A DNA stretch of 64,000 nt from Mugil cephalus (Eukaryota; Chordata; Actinopteri; Mugiliformes; Mugilidae): contig NC_061776.1 of assembly GCF_022458985.1 (NCBI RefSeq), positions 8,248,379 through 8,312,378 of the forward strand. Direction: 5' to 3'. The translations under genes and the position numbers were made by a program. Below are positions 46,747-59,218 of this stretch, piece after piece. Below the pieces are notes generated by a model, which searched no databases, was not told the origin of the DNA, and saw only the letters and a list, made by a program, of their open reading frames with translations. Within the stretch, counting starts at the first letter, position 1; the number at the start of each line of letters is the position of its first letter.

Positions 46747-48865
46747 CCCCCACCTACACTTTTTATCCCATAAGGTGTTACCTCCCCCTGACTCATTAAT
46801 TAATATAAGACATTAGTTCTTTTTCTGTACTTTTCCCTAACCATCCGCATTGCCATGTTCCTGACTTGACTCTTAGGCCACAAGGTTTCCGTTCCCTTTT
46901 TATCCCCACTGCTGGCCCTCGCAATCCTGTTTATCTTATTCTGCTCATGATTTCACACACTTAGTTACACCTGATTCAATTATTATTCATTTTACATCCT
47001 GTGTATATTAATTACTTTACTGAAAATCAACATGCTTACTCAAATCATTTTCAATCATTGTATTATCTCTACCCATGCTGTTAACTCAGTTCCGAATCAT
47101 ACATTTGGTACCATGTTCTTAAGCCTGTCGTTTGGGCTGAGATCATCAACTCACCTGACAAACCCCCTTCTTGAGATTCGTAAGCTACGGCGTGATGTTT
47201 TACAGCTCAGGATCCTTCATCTCAACCAAGGAATATCAGATATATAATTCCAACACGCCGTCGGGAACATACTCCCCTCACCGCAGGTTTTCCATTCTCC
47301 TCGTGTTGTCCTTCGGTGCGGTGCAATTTGTTGCCCTCCTTTGGCCACTCAGCCAGGGTAGTTGCTCCAACAGGCTCTGCGAAAGGAAGCATAATCCACC
47401 TAGTGCTCCATCAGGCATGTCACCGTGGTGGAGGGAATTCGGGTCAACTGCCTTTCCACCCGCTTCAAGCCAATCCTTCCCACTTGTTGTCTTCGTCCTC
47501 ACCTCACTTCATTCTATTCCTTAGAAGCCGTGGCATACTGTAGCACTTCCTCCAGCATATCCTGCTGTCCTCCGCCGACAATATCCCAGCAAGGGTGGTC
47601 TGGTTCCGAGTCGCGATGGTTCCTTCTCGTTTTCTGTTGACTCTTGTATCTTGCCCAAAGGAGACGCTGGTTCCCCATAGTACAGAGGGGCGCTGCCTTC
47701 GCGCTCCCGCGAAGAGGATTCTTCCGTCCAAGGTGTGAGTGGTGCGGAGACAGAGATCTGTCACGAAACCCCAGAAACCCTGGTGTAGGTTGGTGCATAA
47801 ATCCCTTCCTCAATCAGTCGAGGCACCCAAGTTACCCCCTTACCCCGAGTAGGAACTCCAATGATCCTTGCATGCTCTTCAAGCTCCATCACCATCATCC
47901 ACGGTTTACTTGTAGGTTGACGAACCGATCGGCCGCCCTTTGGAGGACACCATTGACTAGCATACGGTGAGGATCCCACCATGTAGCATCTTGGAACATT
48001 GCATCCTCGTTCCCAGACTACCACAAACAGCCTACTTCTTTCAGGTGTCTCCACCCAGCTGCAACGCGCCCCCAACTATAATTAGGAACACGAGAGTTTT
48101 AAATTCTTAACTTGATTATTCTTATTTCTTTCTCCTTTTTTCCTGATTTTTCTATTTTTCTTTTTCTTGCAAGACGGAAGCCACAGATTTCTTCTTTCTC
48201 ATAACTTCAGGCCAGCGTTCCTTCTTCCTGGACCCTGTCTTCGAACGATCCAGCCATTTCGTCCTCCCGCTCTGGAGGTGGGGTCCTCCCAATCATCGAG
48301 CTCTTACTCGGGGAATAGAAGAGTGTACAGCATGAGCCCCCAGCCCCATAGCTACCGATGCCTCAGCTCCATTCCAATAGATTAATCATCAGAGTCACCC
48401 ACCTAGGACCCAATATAACTACCGACAGCGACCTGTCCGAGTTGGCACCAGCCTGGTCTTTCTCTGCTTGATCATGTCAGGTGAGTAGGCAGAGTAGGAA
48501 GAAGGTCATCGCACCCCAATCCAGTCATGAAATCCAATCCGCCAAGCACCCACAACGAAGTCTGCAGCTACGTCAAGCGCCAACCACGTTAGAAGCGCCA
48601 CTCGCCTTGATTACCTTCCCTTCCTGTGGTGTCGATGGTGGTGCGCCCCAGCAGATTGGATCAGGAACCAGGACAAGGTGATTCGTACCTTCCCTGACCA
48701 CGATCTCACGATCAGGCTTTAAATAAGGCCGATGAGTAGAGCTATGATCCGCAGGGGAAGCTCCTTGGACCATAAACTCCAGTACAGCAAAACAAAACCA
48801 ACCATATGCACTACGAAACGCCCATCGAAACCACCTTGGTAAGGTTGATCTCTGGTTCCTAGATC
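46747..48865 (-). other. Proviral region between env-like part and 3' LTR
   Basis: About 2.1 kb, containing minus-strand frames of 74-104 codons (47278-47502, 47514-47813, 47761-48075) without recognised domains. This is where complex retroviruses place accessory genes, but decay prevents a call. Confidence 0.3.
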
Positions 48866-51800
48866 TCAAGAAGCTATTCTGGGTGATAAGTTTAGACCTG
48901 TACTTACTTCCATGACCAATGCTGAATGAATTATTGGAGACCCAGGTACTCTGCGTTGCTGGCGATTGGAAAACATTCTTTTCTCGTGTAGACACCCCCG
49001 TTGTTCAATCCTTGAACTACTGACCTCTTCCTCTTTGCTCCGCAGGTTTAGAATGCCCAGTCCGCCACAACCCCTTGGTAGGCGGTCTCTCCTCACCACC
49101 GTTTTCTCTTTTTGTCCATACATGTAACAACAAGTTTGATTGGGATGATTATGAGTGCGAAAGCCATTAGCTGGCAAAATGCCTTGGACTGCCCTTGACA
49201 CGAGGTTAGCTTCGCACAAAATGGCGTCAAAGAGGGACCGTCCTCGTAATGTGCTCCATCCCCCCCCGTAGTCCCAGCGTCGGGTATCGAACCCGCTCTG
49301 AACCCTGCCTCTTTCCTCCCAACCAGTGGAGTACTCGACCCGCTCCTGGTCGAGCAGGTTGCGGAACAGATGTCCATAACAACAGCCACTAACCTCGGGC
49401 GACTTACCGCTAAACAAACCAGACGAATCATGGTAAAGTTGGAAATGAACCCCAACAGGCACATAATGCTTAAATCCCCCAACCAAATCCCCCCACAACA
49501 AGACGCATAGCAATTTTAGACCCACAACTGAGGCCTGTTACTCTTCAGCTTACTGACATTGTGAATACATGTAGCTCAGTAGGCCCACCACCACCTTCCT
49601 TCCAGGCCCAAAATCACCCAGTAAGCGACTCTGGTCCACAGTTGAAGCTACATCCAGCACCACCAATGATCAGGGATCATTCCTCAAATTCCTCCTGGAT
49701 GTGTCTACCTTGAGCCGTCCCCAGATGAAGCACGAACCAGATGTGGATGTAGGTGGCCTCGCTCCTCTCCATACGTTCACAATCATACCCGCACGATTCC
49801 TTTCGATCAGGCAGAGGATCCTGAACCCCTGGTGTCCGATCCATAGCCCCGTACAGCAGAAGATGAACCATATGACTTCCAATGTGACGAACTCTGCTAC
49901 ATCCATTCAACATCTTTAATTCCACAGTAGTTTGGGTTTGTGGGGGATTCAGTTCCATTTTCCCATGTTGATGATATTTTTCGGAGGATCTTTTATTCCT
50001 GTACCCTTCTCCACCCCACCCGCTCAAGAACCAGTCCAGGTATGGGGCTGTGTTGACAACTTCACCCCTTACTTGCGAGGTGATCCTTCCTCGCGTAGGA
50101 GGGAGTTCAACTCCCTCTCATCCTTGGCGTCAGTCTTTCGTTCTCCGACGCCCCCCTTCTTGCAAGTCCCTTGACTCCAGATCTGATCAAATCCTCCGAG
50201 AAGTGCGCGAGTAGCAACCACCTCCCTGACGCCAATCAACGCATATGGCAGAATCTTTTTGATTGATCCCCCAAAGTCTGATCCCAGAACTAGCGCTTCC
50301 ATCTTCCAATTTTTCCCAAGATCTCTCTGGGTTACTTCTACACACTGTTTCCCAACACGGTTTTTCCCATACAGTGCTACTAACTGTGCAATCGTGTCCT
50401 CACATTGCAACCATGTCCTGTGGCATTTCAACAGTTCCGTTGTTGTACATCTTGTCGGAGGCCCGACCCATTCGAATGCCAACGTTCACTCCTTCCTTCA
50501 CGAACAGGCTTTTTCCGAAACGCATGTTCTTCAAGCCTGTTGAGTTCTGCTAATTCACCACGGTACCGGTTTTCCGCGATCCCGCCCTCTTGGCCAATCT
50601 GGTCCTAACAAGGCTTTCACACATCCTTTACCCCCATTGTTTTAATCCTCATACGACCCGCAGCCATCCAAACTACTGCTCTGCTTCTGTCTGGTCAAAA
50701 AAAGTTAGTACCAAAACAATGAACGTTACTTTTGACCCATGTGGCGCCTTGCTGATAAGTGTCATAGCTCCATCATACAACCAGGCACATACCTGTCCCA
50801 ACCATAGAGCTAGCTGCAAGTCGTCGGGTCAACTCTACGGTGCAAGAGGTGTTTGCTCTATTACATACCAATTTTCCATGGCCTCATGGGGTCAAAGTCA
50901 CGCTTGTCTGATCCCCAGTCCAACCGTACCACTCATTGAGATTCCTTCCCCTGTAAGTAGACGGTAGCCACATATTGATACATGACCCAATAGTTTCGAA
51001 GTCTGTGACAGCATCGGCAGAACCCAGGCGCTGGTTTTCGTCCTTTTTGCAGACTCCCACCACGGTCCGAGTCTTGTCCCTGGCTTTTCCCACCACAGCG
51101 GCCACTGTTCCAACCCCCCTTCATGTATTCTGGCCCCGTATCCCGAACAGTTGTAAATTTCCATACCCGCTACAAACACCCAGGATCCCACTTTGGTAAT
51201 ATCGCACGCTAGGAGATGCCCAAATCGGCACGATCTGGTTCCCTCACCCATGGAGTAGTACTTGCCGTTTTTAGAGTCCTGTAACCATCTTCTTCTCCCA
51301 CAACACATTTATCGATTTTCACAAAATCCGCCTGAAAGGTACAGACCACAGATCCTCATAGTAGGGATTTGTTGACATACATCTCCGCTTGCTCAGGGCC
51401 CGCCAGATGAGTAGGCCGTGGTTGCAATAATCAGTGGTTGCTCTCAGTGGGACACTGGTTTCTTCCAACACCTTGCAAGCTAGGTTCAGCCAGTCATCAA
51501 TCCTGACTGTTCCAGCCTCCTCGGGGGGTCACCCCTCTCAGTCGTCCCCTCTCACATTCAGATGACTTAGGACAGATAGTTTGGTTTTTGCAGACCAAGG
51601 CCCCAAGATTCCCAGTAGCAAGGGTCAAGTTTAAAACAATTCTCCCCGCAGACATTTCTTCCAAGTCTTGCACTATATGATGACGAGACACCCGGGGAGG
51701 CCGTCTCTCGTCCAGGTACCCAGTCCCCCAGATGTCTACACCACCCTGCGTATAGAGTTTGTTAGCTACCCTTGTAGTATTGTTACCATAGTTGGATGGT

Positions 51801-53240
51801 TCCTTGTTGTAATGTTGACATTGCCTTTGTCCGGGCTGTCTGGGGGTCTGTTTGATCCTGCATAACACAGGTTAATTTAGCTCTCCCCAAAAAACCTCTG
51901 GCTTAAGGATCAACACATGACATCGCTAGCTGGAGACTGATGAGCGGGTGAAATGACCATTCTTCAACCCAATAGGTTATATACCTTCTTTGACACACCT
52001 GGCCTGGGTAGTACCAATATGGATTTTCTCCGTCCACTTGTATCCAATTGACTCGTACCTCGAGTCTCTTGTTGCTGAGGGAGGACGCCAACTACAGCAG
52101 TGTTTACCCCCTATGGAGCTCCACTGCTTACGATCACTCCCCCTTCCTTTGACTCTAGGTGAGTCGAAAAAACTGCATAATGGCTGAAAGATTAAAATCC
52201 TCAAAAACCATGATTGACCATCTTTAGTGCAGTTTATAGAAGAATCCACTACACAGGGAAGTAGAAAAATTCCTCAGCGTGATCACTTCCCTCTAATTTC
52301 CCAACAGGTCTGATTATACAAACTCTGTGTTGAGTAAAACTAATCCTACACGTGTTCATTTCTCCCATACAGCCATACCATGCAATACAAAAAAAGTCAA
52401 AAATTAATTAGAAAAAGAAACCTATAAATCCGACACTAAACTTAAAATTATCCACTTCGTAGGACAGGATAGAGTTCTTCCCAGCATCATGATCTTTGTT
52501 TCCTCACCATTCTGAGCCCAGATAGTGGAGTTGTCCATGTCCCATGCTTCTTCTGTCACTTAACTACAACCAGTAGCTCCTTCCTCTCTTCGCCATGTGC
52601 AATGGAATCACGTCACCTTAAGGTCCGAAGGTGATCGCAGTTACACCTTTAGATTGCGCACATACACGTCCCCGTCATGAGCCGGTCATTGCAGGATAGG
52701 AATAGGGTCGCCGCAACAGTTTATGCAGCCTCGAAGTGGTCCCGAATATAAGGATCCAATTCCCCGCCACATCCAGCGATACGGTGATGGGATGACGTTC
52801 TCGGTAGGCCTAAGCGGGCCAATCACTGTCACCGCATTTTTCCCCATTTCTTCGTAATCTTGCCTGTGTTCAGGGGGAATGTCATTCCTTACCATTGCGA
52901 GTTCTGCCGCATAAGGCTCCCCACGAGGATCCACAAGCCCACCAGCATCGCACCATCGATTCAGGAACCTGTTACACCCCGAACTCGAGTAAGGCCCCTC
53001 TTTTCGTACCGATGGCATCCTGTACAACTATACCGTGCTGGGGAAATCCTGCTCCAGTACACATCGTTCAGTCTGATTCTCGATAACAATCCCGCCAAGC
53101 ATAATCCCATTGGAGACTCCTTGTAGTCCTCGACTGGTAGTCCAAATAAGTGAGCTCCGAGCCCACATGTCATATACATTCCCCAACCATGGCTGGCAGT
53201 GGTTTACTCCCCACCTTAGCTGATCATTCTTTTCCAATCT
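48866..53240 (-). pseudogene. Envelope-glycoprotein-like region, frame-broken
   Basis: Successive minus-strand frames are rich in Cys and Trp. The 51497-51868 frame has three N-glycosylation sequons (NTT, NLT, NQT) within about 60 residues; 50898-51308 has clustered Cys, Gly and Trp; 48866-49525 begins with a hydrophobic run (LKLLCVLLWGDLVGG). This fits an ectodomain, but no furin site, fusion peptide or immunosuppressive segment was identified, and no family-level match is claimed. Position between Pol and the 3' LTR supports Env. Confidence 0.4.
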
Positions 53241-53805
53241 GTAGGTATACTGTGTTACAGGTATCCAGGCATATGTTTAAGGACACTCAGTACGCTGGGT
53301 TCACCATTCCGTTCTACAGTACACATATTTAAGGGCGAGAAACTGCAGCTGCGCACCCCATGTACTCTCTTCCCCATTAGCATGTCCCTTTTCTCCAGGT
53401 TTAGTGAGATCGGCCGATCTGGTCCAGCTCTATATACTTACAACATAGGCCTCAGATCCACAAAAATTATAATCGTATAACAAGTAATCTCGAACAGTTC
53501 TTTTCAAAAAATATTTTTTACATTGGAAGTTTCATATAGGGAACAGGGGTACTTTTCTCCTTCTCTTCTGTCCCCTCTTCACTTTGCACGAAGTTGCACT
53601 TGAGCCCCACGTACTGCTGGCCTTCCAACTCCATTCTTCAGTTTAAGTTTTTGGAAAAAGTTTCAGGCCATCTTTTCCTTCTTTGCTGCTTCAACGCACT
53701 ACTCAGGCTTTGGCGGCTCTCCCAGGCAGGTCACCACTGCTCCCAAACCGAGTAGACCTCCACGAAAAGGAACAACTACTGTCCGACCCGAGACCGCACC
53801 CTGAG

Positions 53806-54213
53806 TTAGCTGCTCCGGAAATGGGGGGTGCTGCACGTCCCAGCCCATGTTCCCTGCAGCTGGATCACTCCATCTCCCGCCACGCCTCTGGTGTGGACGT
53901 CAAACTCTCCTTGCTGCCTCCCTGGCCCGCGCCCGCCTGAGGCCCCATGCATCCATACACGTGACACAGTGTAGAATTGGTACCCTCTCCGCCCCTTCCT
54001 CTCGAGGGATCGCCCCAGGTCTTGGACCGTCAGGGTAGGGTCAGAGTAGACTTCCTCTATGAGCCGACCCCAGGTGGTAAGCTTCCCATGGTCCAGTCCA
54101 GCCCAGAACTTTTCCGCCATCTCACGTTGATCCTCCCGCAGGTCCTTTATATGGTCGAAGTGTATTCCTGGGCCTTCAGGATTCTCTGTAAACCCGAAAC
54201 ACCATATACACAT
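53806..54213 (-). other. Unassigned proviral ORF (135 codons)
   Basis: One of the longer uninterrupted frames in the provirus. It contains an acidic/basic helical part (about residues 20-70) and no motif I can name. By position it sits between integrase and the glycoprotein-like region, so it could be the end of Pol or the start of Env. Confidence 0.3.
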
Positions 54214-55340
54214 TGTTTCAGTGACGTTGGTGGATCATGACCTCTGTACGAGTCTGGGTCTGTATGGCCATCCTCTCTTAATTGCTTTCTCTCCACAGCT
54301 CCCAGGCCCGACTGTTTGCAGTCCTCTTTTCGCCCCTCGAGCTGATGTGGTGCCGAAAGCAGGGGCGGTGCAGATGGGCCCTCCATGTACAGGTGAGCTA
54401 GATCTGGGAACTGAAGGGTCACTCCTGCCCCTTGCTTGTCCTCATCTTTTTCCCAAGCTGACGGAGCAGAGACTGCAGGGGATCTATAAACTCCTTGCCT
54501 GCCATTCCTGCCCTCAGCCGTAGCAACCTGCAGCAGTCGTGTCCACTCCTTTCTGCAGCATGCCAGTTGCCGCAAGGATGCAATCTCTGGCCGCCCATTG
54601 ACAGGTACACTTCCCTGCAATCCATCTTCTCACTCTCTTAGTCCCACTGTGTGTGGAACGTCATCCTGTAACGGTATTTACTCGCAAAGTCCACATACAT
54701 GACCATCCAGCACCTTCACCGGTTAGGGTCATCCCCTTATACTCCCGCCGATGGCTTCAACTCGGAGCGTTTTGTTCCTTCCCCGGGCCTCCCACTGGAC
54801 AACCCAGGGTGGTGGTCTCCAACACACGCACACAGTTGTTTTTGACTTCTCCTCTCCACTGTAGAATTTCCATGTCGTCTGTGGAAATCCTTTCTTTGCA
54901 TACTCCAATATGTTGAGGGCTCAAGCCTCGCCCAGAGCCCTTCGGTGCTGCGTCTCATGACAACCACCCCATTAAACAGTGGCCAGTCAGATGACGAAGG
55001 TGGTAGGCAACGGTATGCTACTGGGCTCAGGATTTCAGCATCCTATCCACCTAGTCTGGAACTGTTTCAGCTTGCCCTATTCCTTGGATCCCGACTCTCC
55101 TTAACCGAACTGTATTTCGTCTATAATCTCCGTCCACTATTCCTTTTGTCGTACTTGCTTTCACGGCTGCTCCAGCAGGGTGGCTCTAGTGCTTTAATAT
55201 CCACACACGCTGTCCAACATGTAAGACATCTTGCCATTCCGGGGGTGTCTTCTTATCCTCAAGCCCCTCCCAACCTCTGTGACGTAAAGGGCGCTGATTC
55301 AGCTCCACCGCCGGGACGTCCATTTCCCTCTCGATGTCTG

Positions 55341-55640
55341 TCATTCAGGTTTTGACCAGTGATAAGATCTGGTCTCCACATCTCTTCCATTGGCGTTCTC
55401 CCAATCCATCTTTATAACAAGCCCAATGGTTCGTTCCACTACCCCCCTTGGGCTTGTGGTGTTTATGTGGCTAGAATACACTCTAATCACTCCATTGACC
55501 TTGACACCACTTATCCACTTTTGCGTTCGAAATAGTTCCATTTGACCTGGTTCTGAGCTCCTTTGTATTCCAAGACCGCAACAGACCTTCCAACAAGCTG
55601 ACAACACTAGTGCCATTAGCCTGGCGAGCAGTCTCACTGC
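55341..55640 (-). pseudogene. Integrase core-like fragment
   Basis: The frame contains TTSPRGVVERTIGLV, which fits the integrase segment around the catalytic Glu (pattern P-x-G-x-V-E-R-x-N/I). Before it comes a LGIQRSSEPGQMEL stretch resembling the loop with the second Asp, altered. The zinc-binding HHCC part was not located. Confidence 0.5.
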
Positions 55641-56741
55641 AACGTACCTGACATAGAATCCACTAACACCGAGCTAGGTAATTTTCACCTCTCAATACCT
55701 GTTATCCCCAAGGGTCCGTCCTACATCCATGCAAACAGACCCCCAGGGCACGTGCACTTATGGTCAGCCCTCCTGTTCGCTGTCACTCAGTCCGACCCGC
55801 GTTGTACCGCCCACACTCACCACAGTCCTGAGAACACGCCGAACCTCCCTTTCTGGAATCCACAGCTGCTGTTTTTCCAGTTCCCTTGCGCGTTGGGACA
55901 GCTCCGGCCGTGGCGAGTGCCTCGTGCACCGCCCGCAGCAACCCCCTCCACACAGTCTTTTGGGACGATCCTACCTTTAGAGGCGAACTAAGTCCCAATT
56001 CTCGAGGTCCCGACAAAGACAATTACCTCATCTGGACGAAACGATCACACTTCTTCGTTTCTTGCTTGCCATAATGTGACTCCCATTTACTTTTGTATGT
56101 GCTTTTGATGCACCACTTCAAGGTCCATGTTCAGTCGAACTCTGGCAGTCTTTTTCCATAAGTCCTCGTGGGCCACCTTTTTTTCCCCTTTCGCGGTTTT
56201 CAAATCCCATCTCTTCCCAAATGGTTTAGGTCCTCATTCAGGCCTGGGCACAATAAAAACTGTCTGTTAATAATCCCTGCTCGTTTAATACTTTCTCTTC
56301 TCCAGCTCGAGCAGCCCCTCCAACGCCTGCTGTTACTAATCCCCAGCTTGGCGCTACCAGGCTGCCTTCTCCCCTCGCTGACGGTACTCCTCCTTCACCT
56401 TCGCGGGAGCTTGAAATGAACCCCCCAGTACGCACGCGTCATCGGATCCCCTTTCTTGAGCCGTCCTGTGAACAAGGTCCATTCATAATCCCCATGGCGG
56501 GTTTTCAGCGCGCGGCAGCTTTAGGTGCTCCCCCGGTTGTAAGGGTCCGATCTCGAGATCTGGGTCTAAAAGATATCTTCCCATCGACCCCTAACCGGGC
56601 AATAGTCGACTCGTACTCTCGACAATTGCTTTCCTGAGAACCGTGTACCAGGCTTCTGGGTGATGACTCGAACCTCCTGCCCTTGGGATAACATCCTTCA
56701 AGGAACTACCAGTATCTTGCCAGCACCGCAGCTCTTACTCT

Positions 56742-57177
56742 CTAGTGGATACTTTTTTTCCACTGAGATATGGTGTAACTCCACAAAGTCACCAGTCCAG
56801 CACCCTCATTGCTCACCTTCACCGTAGCACTGTCGTCCTCACAACTTATTCTGCAACCACCTTGCGGTAGGACTCCGGGTTCGAGCCTCAAGGGGCTCCT
56901 TGGATTGCCTTCCTCAGATCTCCAAGTTGCACGATCACTGCAGATCCAGACCATTCCACTGCCTCATTTGCTTATAAAGCCCTTGGCGTACAAAGTTTCG
57001 CATACTCTGGTATCTACCGGTACTTGAACCCTCACGTATGGGCACAAGCCCAACACTTTCTGTACGTTCATTTACTGATGACGTTCTATCCGTTCGATCT
57101 TCCTTTTTAATATTCCTCAGATAATCCCAAATCGACAGACACCTGGAATCCCAAATAATCCACCTTCTTCGCACCAA
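56742..57177 (-). pseudogene. Pol connection / RNase H-like remnant
   Basis: Short frames correspond to the segment after RT, with a 'GAGLVTLWSYTIS' run near 56770-56830 that resembles the G-A-G...L strand of RNase H. The catalytic residues cannot be placed with certainty because of frameshifts. Confidence 0.4.
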
Positions 57178-57245
57178 ACTGACACTTTTTCAAGTTGAGT
57201 TTGAGCCCTGCTGCTTGTAATCCTCCTCCACAATACTTTTGTAGT

Positions 57246-57464
57246 CTATCCAGGTGCTTGTACTTCTGTAATCATACTGCGATAAACAGCATCATCTATA
57301 TAATAGTAGCATCCAGCATCACGTACAATCCATAACTGCTGATTGAAATAAGTTAGGGGATTCTTGTATCCCTGAGGAGCCTTTCCCCACACTAGGATCC
57401 ATCCTTTGTGAGTAAAGGCCGTTTTCTTGTGAACCCCGGGCCAGTCGAAGAGAGAAAAATCCAT
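57246..57464 (-). pseudogene. Retroviral reverse transcriptase core
   Basis: Within one open frame lie KTAFTHKGW, APQGYKN (the LPQGFKNSP box of retroviral RT) and YYYIDDA (the catalytic YxDD box with Ile at x). Spacing between the boxes is normal. Upstream and downstream frames are broken. The next frame (56935-57177) continues with the thumb region (VDYLGFQV-like). Confidence 0.8.
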
Positions 57465-58164
57465 TGGCCAGTCTAACAGGACTTGTAGGGTTTCAGCTTT
57501 AGGGTCTTTAGGGTCCCTGGGGGTTGATGAACTTGCTCTGTTGGCGACGGTTCTCTGTTCAAGCTTAAAAGTTGATTACCGGTCCTCCAACCCCCTCCTG
57601 AGGATTTCTGGTTTCTTCACCGCCTGTATTGGCTGTTTTGTGATGGGTTTGGCTCATGAACGAATCACCACCCACCATCATCAACTCCTGACGATAAGAT
57701 CCATCTCTTCCACTGCCCCCGGTTCAGAGGATTACTGCCGTACAGGTTGATGTACTCCCTCCTGTCATGGTATGGACCTAACCTGGTGTCCCAGATCTCG
57801 CAACAGTCATTCTTGAATCACGCACACATTCGCTTGGAGATGAATCTCCCCAATCTCTCCTTCCCTACCTGAGAAAGATCACTCTCCGGAATTTGTCCGC
57901 TCTGTCACTTCTGAATGTTCACGCGACTTGTACCAGACTCTGGTAGGTCGAGTCCTCGACCGTTGCAACCTTACCAACCGGGCTTGTAAAACTCTCAGCC
58001 TCTCCTCACTTTCCTACGGTTGCACGGGCTTCTATTAATCATTCCTATCTGCTATGGTTTACCAATGTCCATACAGCTCCCAGACCCACCACTATTCCTT
58101 TCCAGATGCATAGGGTAAAACCCTGTGATTGAGGCATCCAGCATAGCTGCACCTTCAACCCCCC

Positions 58165-58634
58165 CTAGGACTCAGAGCCCTCCTTGTCAACATACCTCGC
58201 CCCCGAGTCCATCCAAATAGTGGACAATATAAGGAAAGACCGTCCACCTGGTGTAGGATGTTGTCTTTGACACGGTAAGCATGTTCCAGGGTGACTCGAT
58301 CTGTCCCGTCCTATTATTCCTTTCTTCCCCCCGTCCAGCCAACCTGCTTCGGGCAAACGTAGTGCATCTCCATCTGTTCTGGTGTTATTTTTTATATTCT
58401 CTGTGCCAGAATATCCAGTCTTCTTGTTTGCTCGGGCTCTCCCCCGGATTGTCCGTTGTCGAAATGGCCTGTTGCTAGGAGCGTTAGCTGGGGGACCTCG
58501 TGCAGGTGGCCGTTGATCCACTCTCCTTGGTTGTACTGCTGGTTTGGCGGGGGCCTCGGGTGCCACCTGTACTGTTGAGTACGTTGACTCCCCTCGACCC
58601 GCCTCTCTTCTTCGAACTTCCACATACGGTCCAT
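58165..58634 (-). pseudogene. Retroviral Gag/Pro-like fragment
   Basis: An open frame rich in Pro, Arg and Gly, with a GR-type cluster (RPFRQRTIRGRARANKK) but no CCHC knuckle. In foamy viruses Gag carries GR boxes instead of zinc knuckles, so the composition is suggestive only. A second overlapping frame (58392-58634) carries similar Gln/Pro-rich sequence, showing a frameshift within the gene. The 5' part is in the gap. Confidence 0.4.
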
Positions 58635-58718
58635 TTCTTCACCGTTTCCTTATCGGTCCCGGTGTACTATTCACCGCATCCAAGGTAACAAAACCAGCTC
58701 ACCTTTCAGGCCCTTCAC

Positions 58719-59218
58719 NNNNNNNNNNNNNNNNNNNNNNNNNNNNNNNNNNNNNNNNNNNNNNNNNNNNNNNNNNNNNNNNNNNNNNNNNNNNNNNNNN
58801 NNNNNNNNNNNNNNNNNNNNNNNNNNNNNNNNNNNNNNNNNNNNNNNNNNNNNNNNNNNNNNNNNNNNNNNNNNNNNNNNNNNNNNNNNNNNNNNNNNNN
58901 NNNNNNNNNNNNNNNNNNNNNNNNNNNNNNNNNNNNNNNNNNNNNNNNNNNNNNNNNNNNNNNNNNNNNNNNNNNNNNNNNNNNNNNNNNNNNNNNNNNN
59001 NNNNNNNNNNNNNNNNNNNNNNNNNNNNNNNNNNNNNNNNNNNNNNNNNNNNNNNNNNNNNNNNNNNNNNNNNNNNNNNNNNNNNNNNNNNNNNNNNNNN
59101 NNNNNNNNNNNNNNNNNNNNNNNNNNNNNNNNNNNNNNNNNNNNNNNNNNNNNNNNNNNNNNNNNNNNNNNNNNNNNNNNNNNNNNNNNNNNNNNNNNNN
59201 NNNNNNNNNNNNNNNNNN
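58719..59218. other. Assembly gap (500 N)
   Basis: Exactly 500 N, a placeholder. The 5' end of the provirus and its 5' LTR, and the 3' part of the PARP2-like copy, would lie here. Confidence 0.99.

Larger units (their letters stand above)
46747..58718 (-). mobile_element. Endogenous retrovirus internal region, 5' end lost in gap
   Basis: Minus-strand proviral body of at least 12 kb. The plus strand is C/T-rich throughout, so the sense strand is purine-rich as in many retroviruses. Recognisable order in sense: Gag-like Arg/Gly-rich piece (58165-58634), reverse transcriptase (57246-57464), connection/RNase H-like stretch (56742-57177), integrase-like core (55341-55640), glycoprotein-like stretch (about 48866-53240), then about 2 kb without assignment before the LTR. 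Frames break every 100-200 codons. Large size, long LTR and a Gag piece without a visible Cys-His zinc knuckle fit a foamy-virus-like lineage; a large fish epsilon-like retrovirus is the alternative. Not functional as assembled. Confidence 0.75.
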
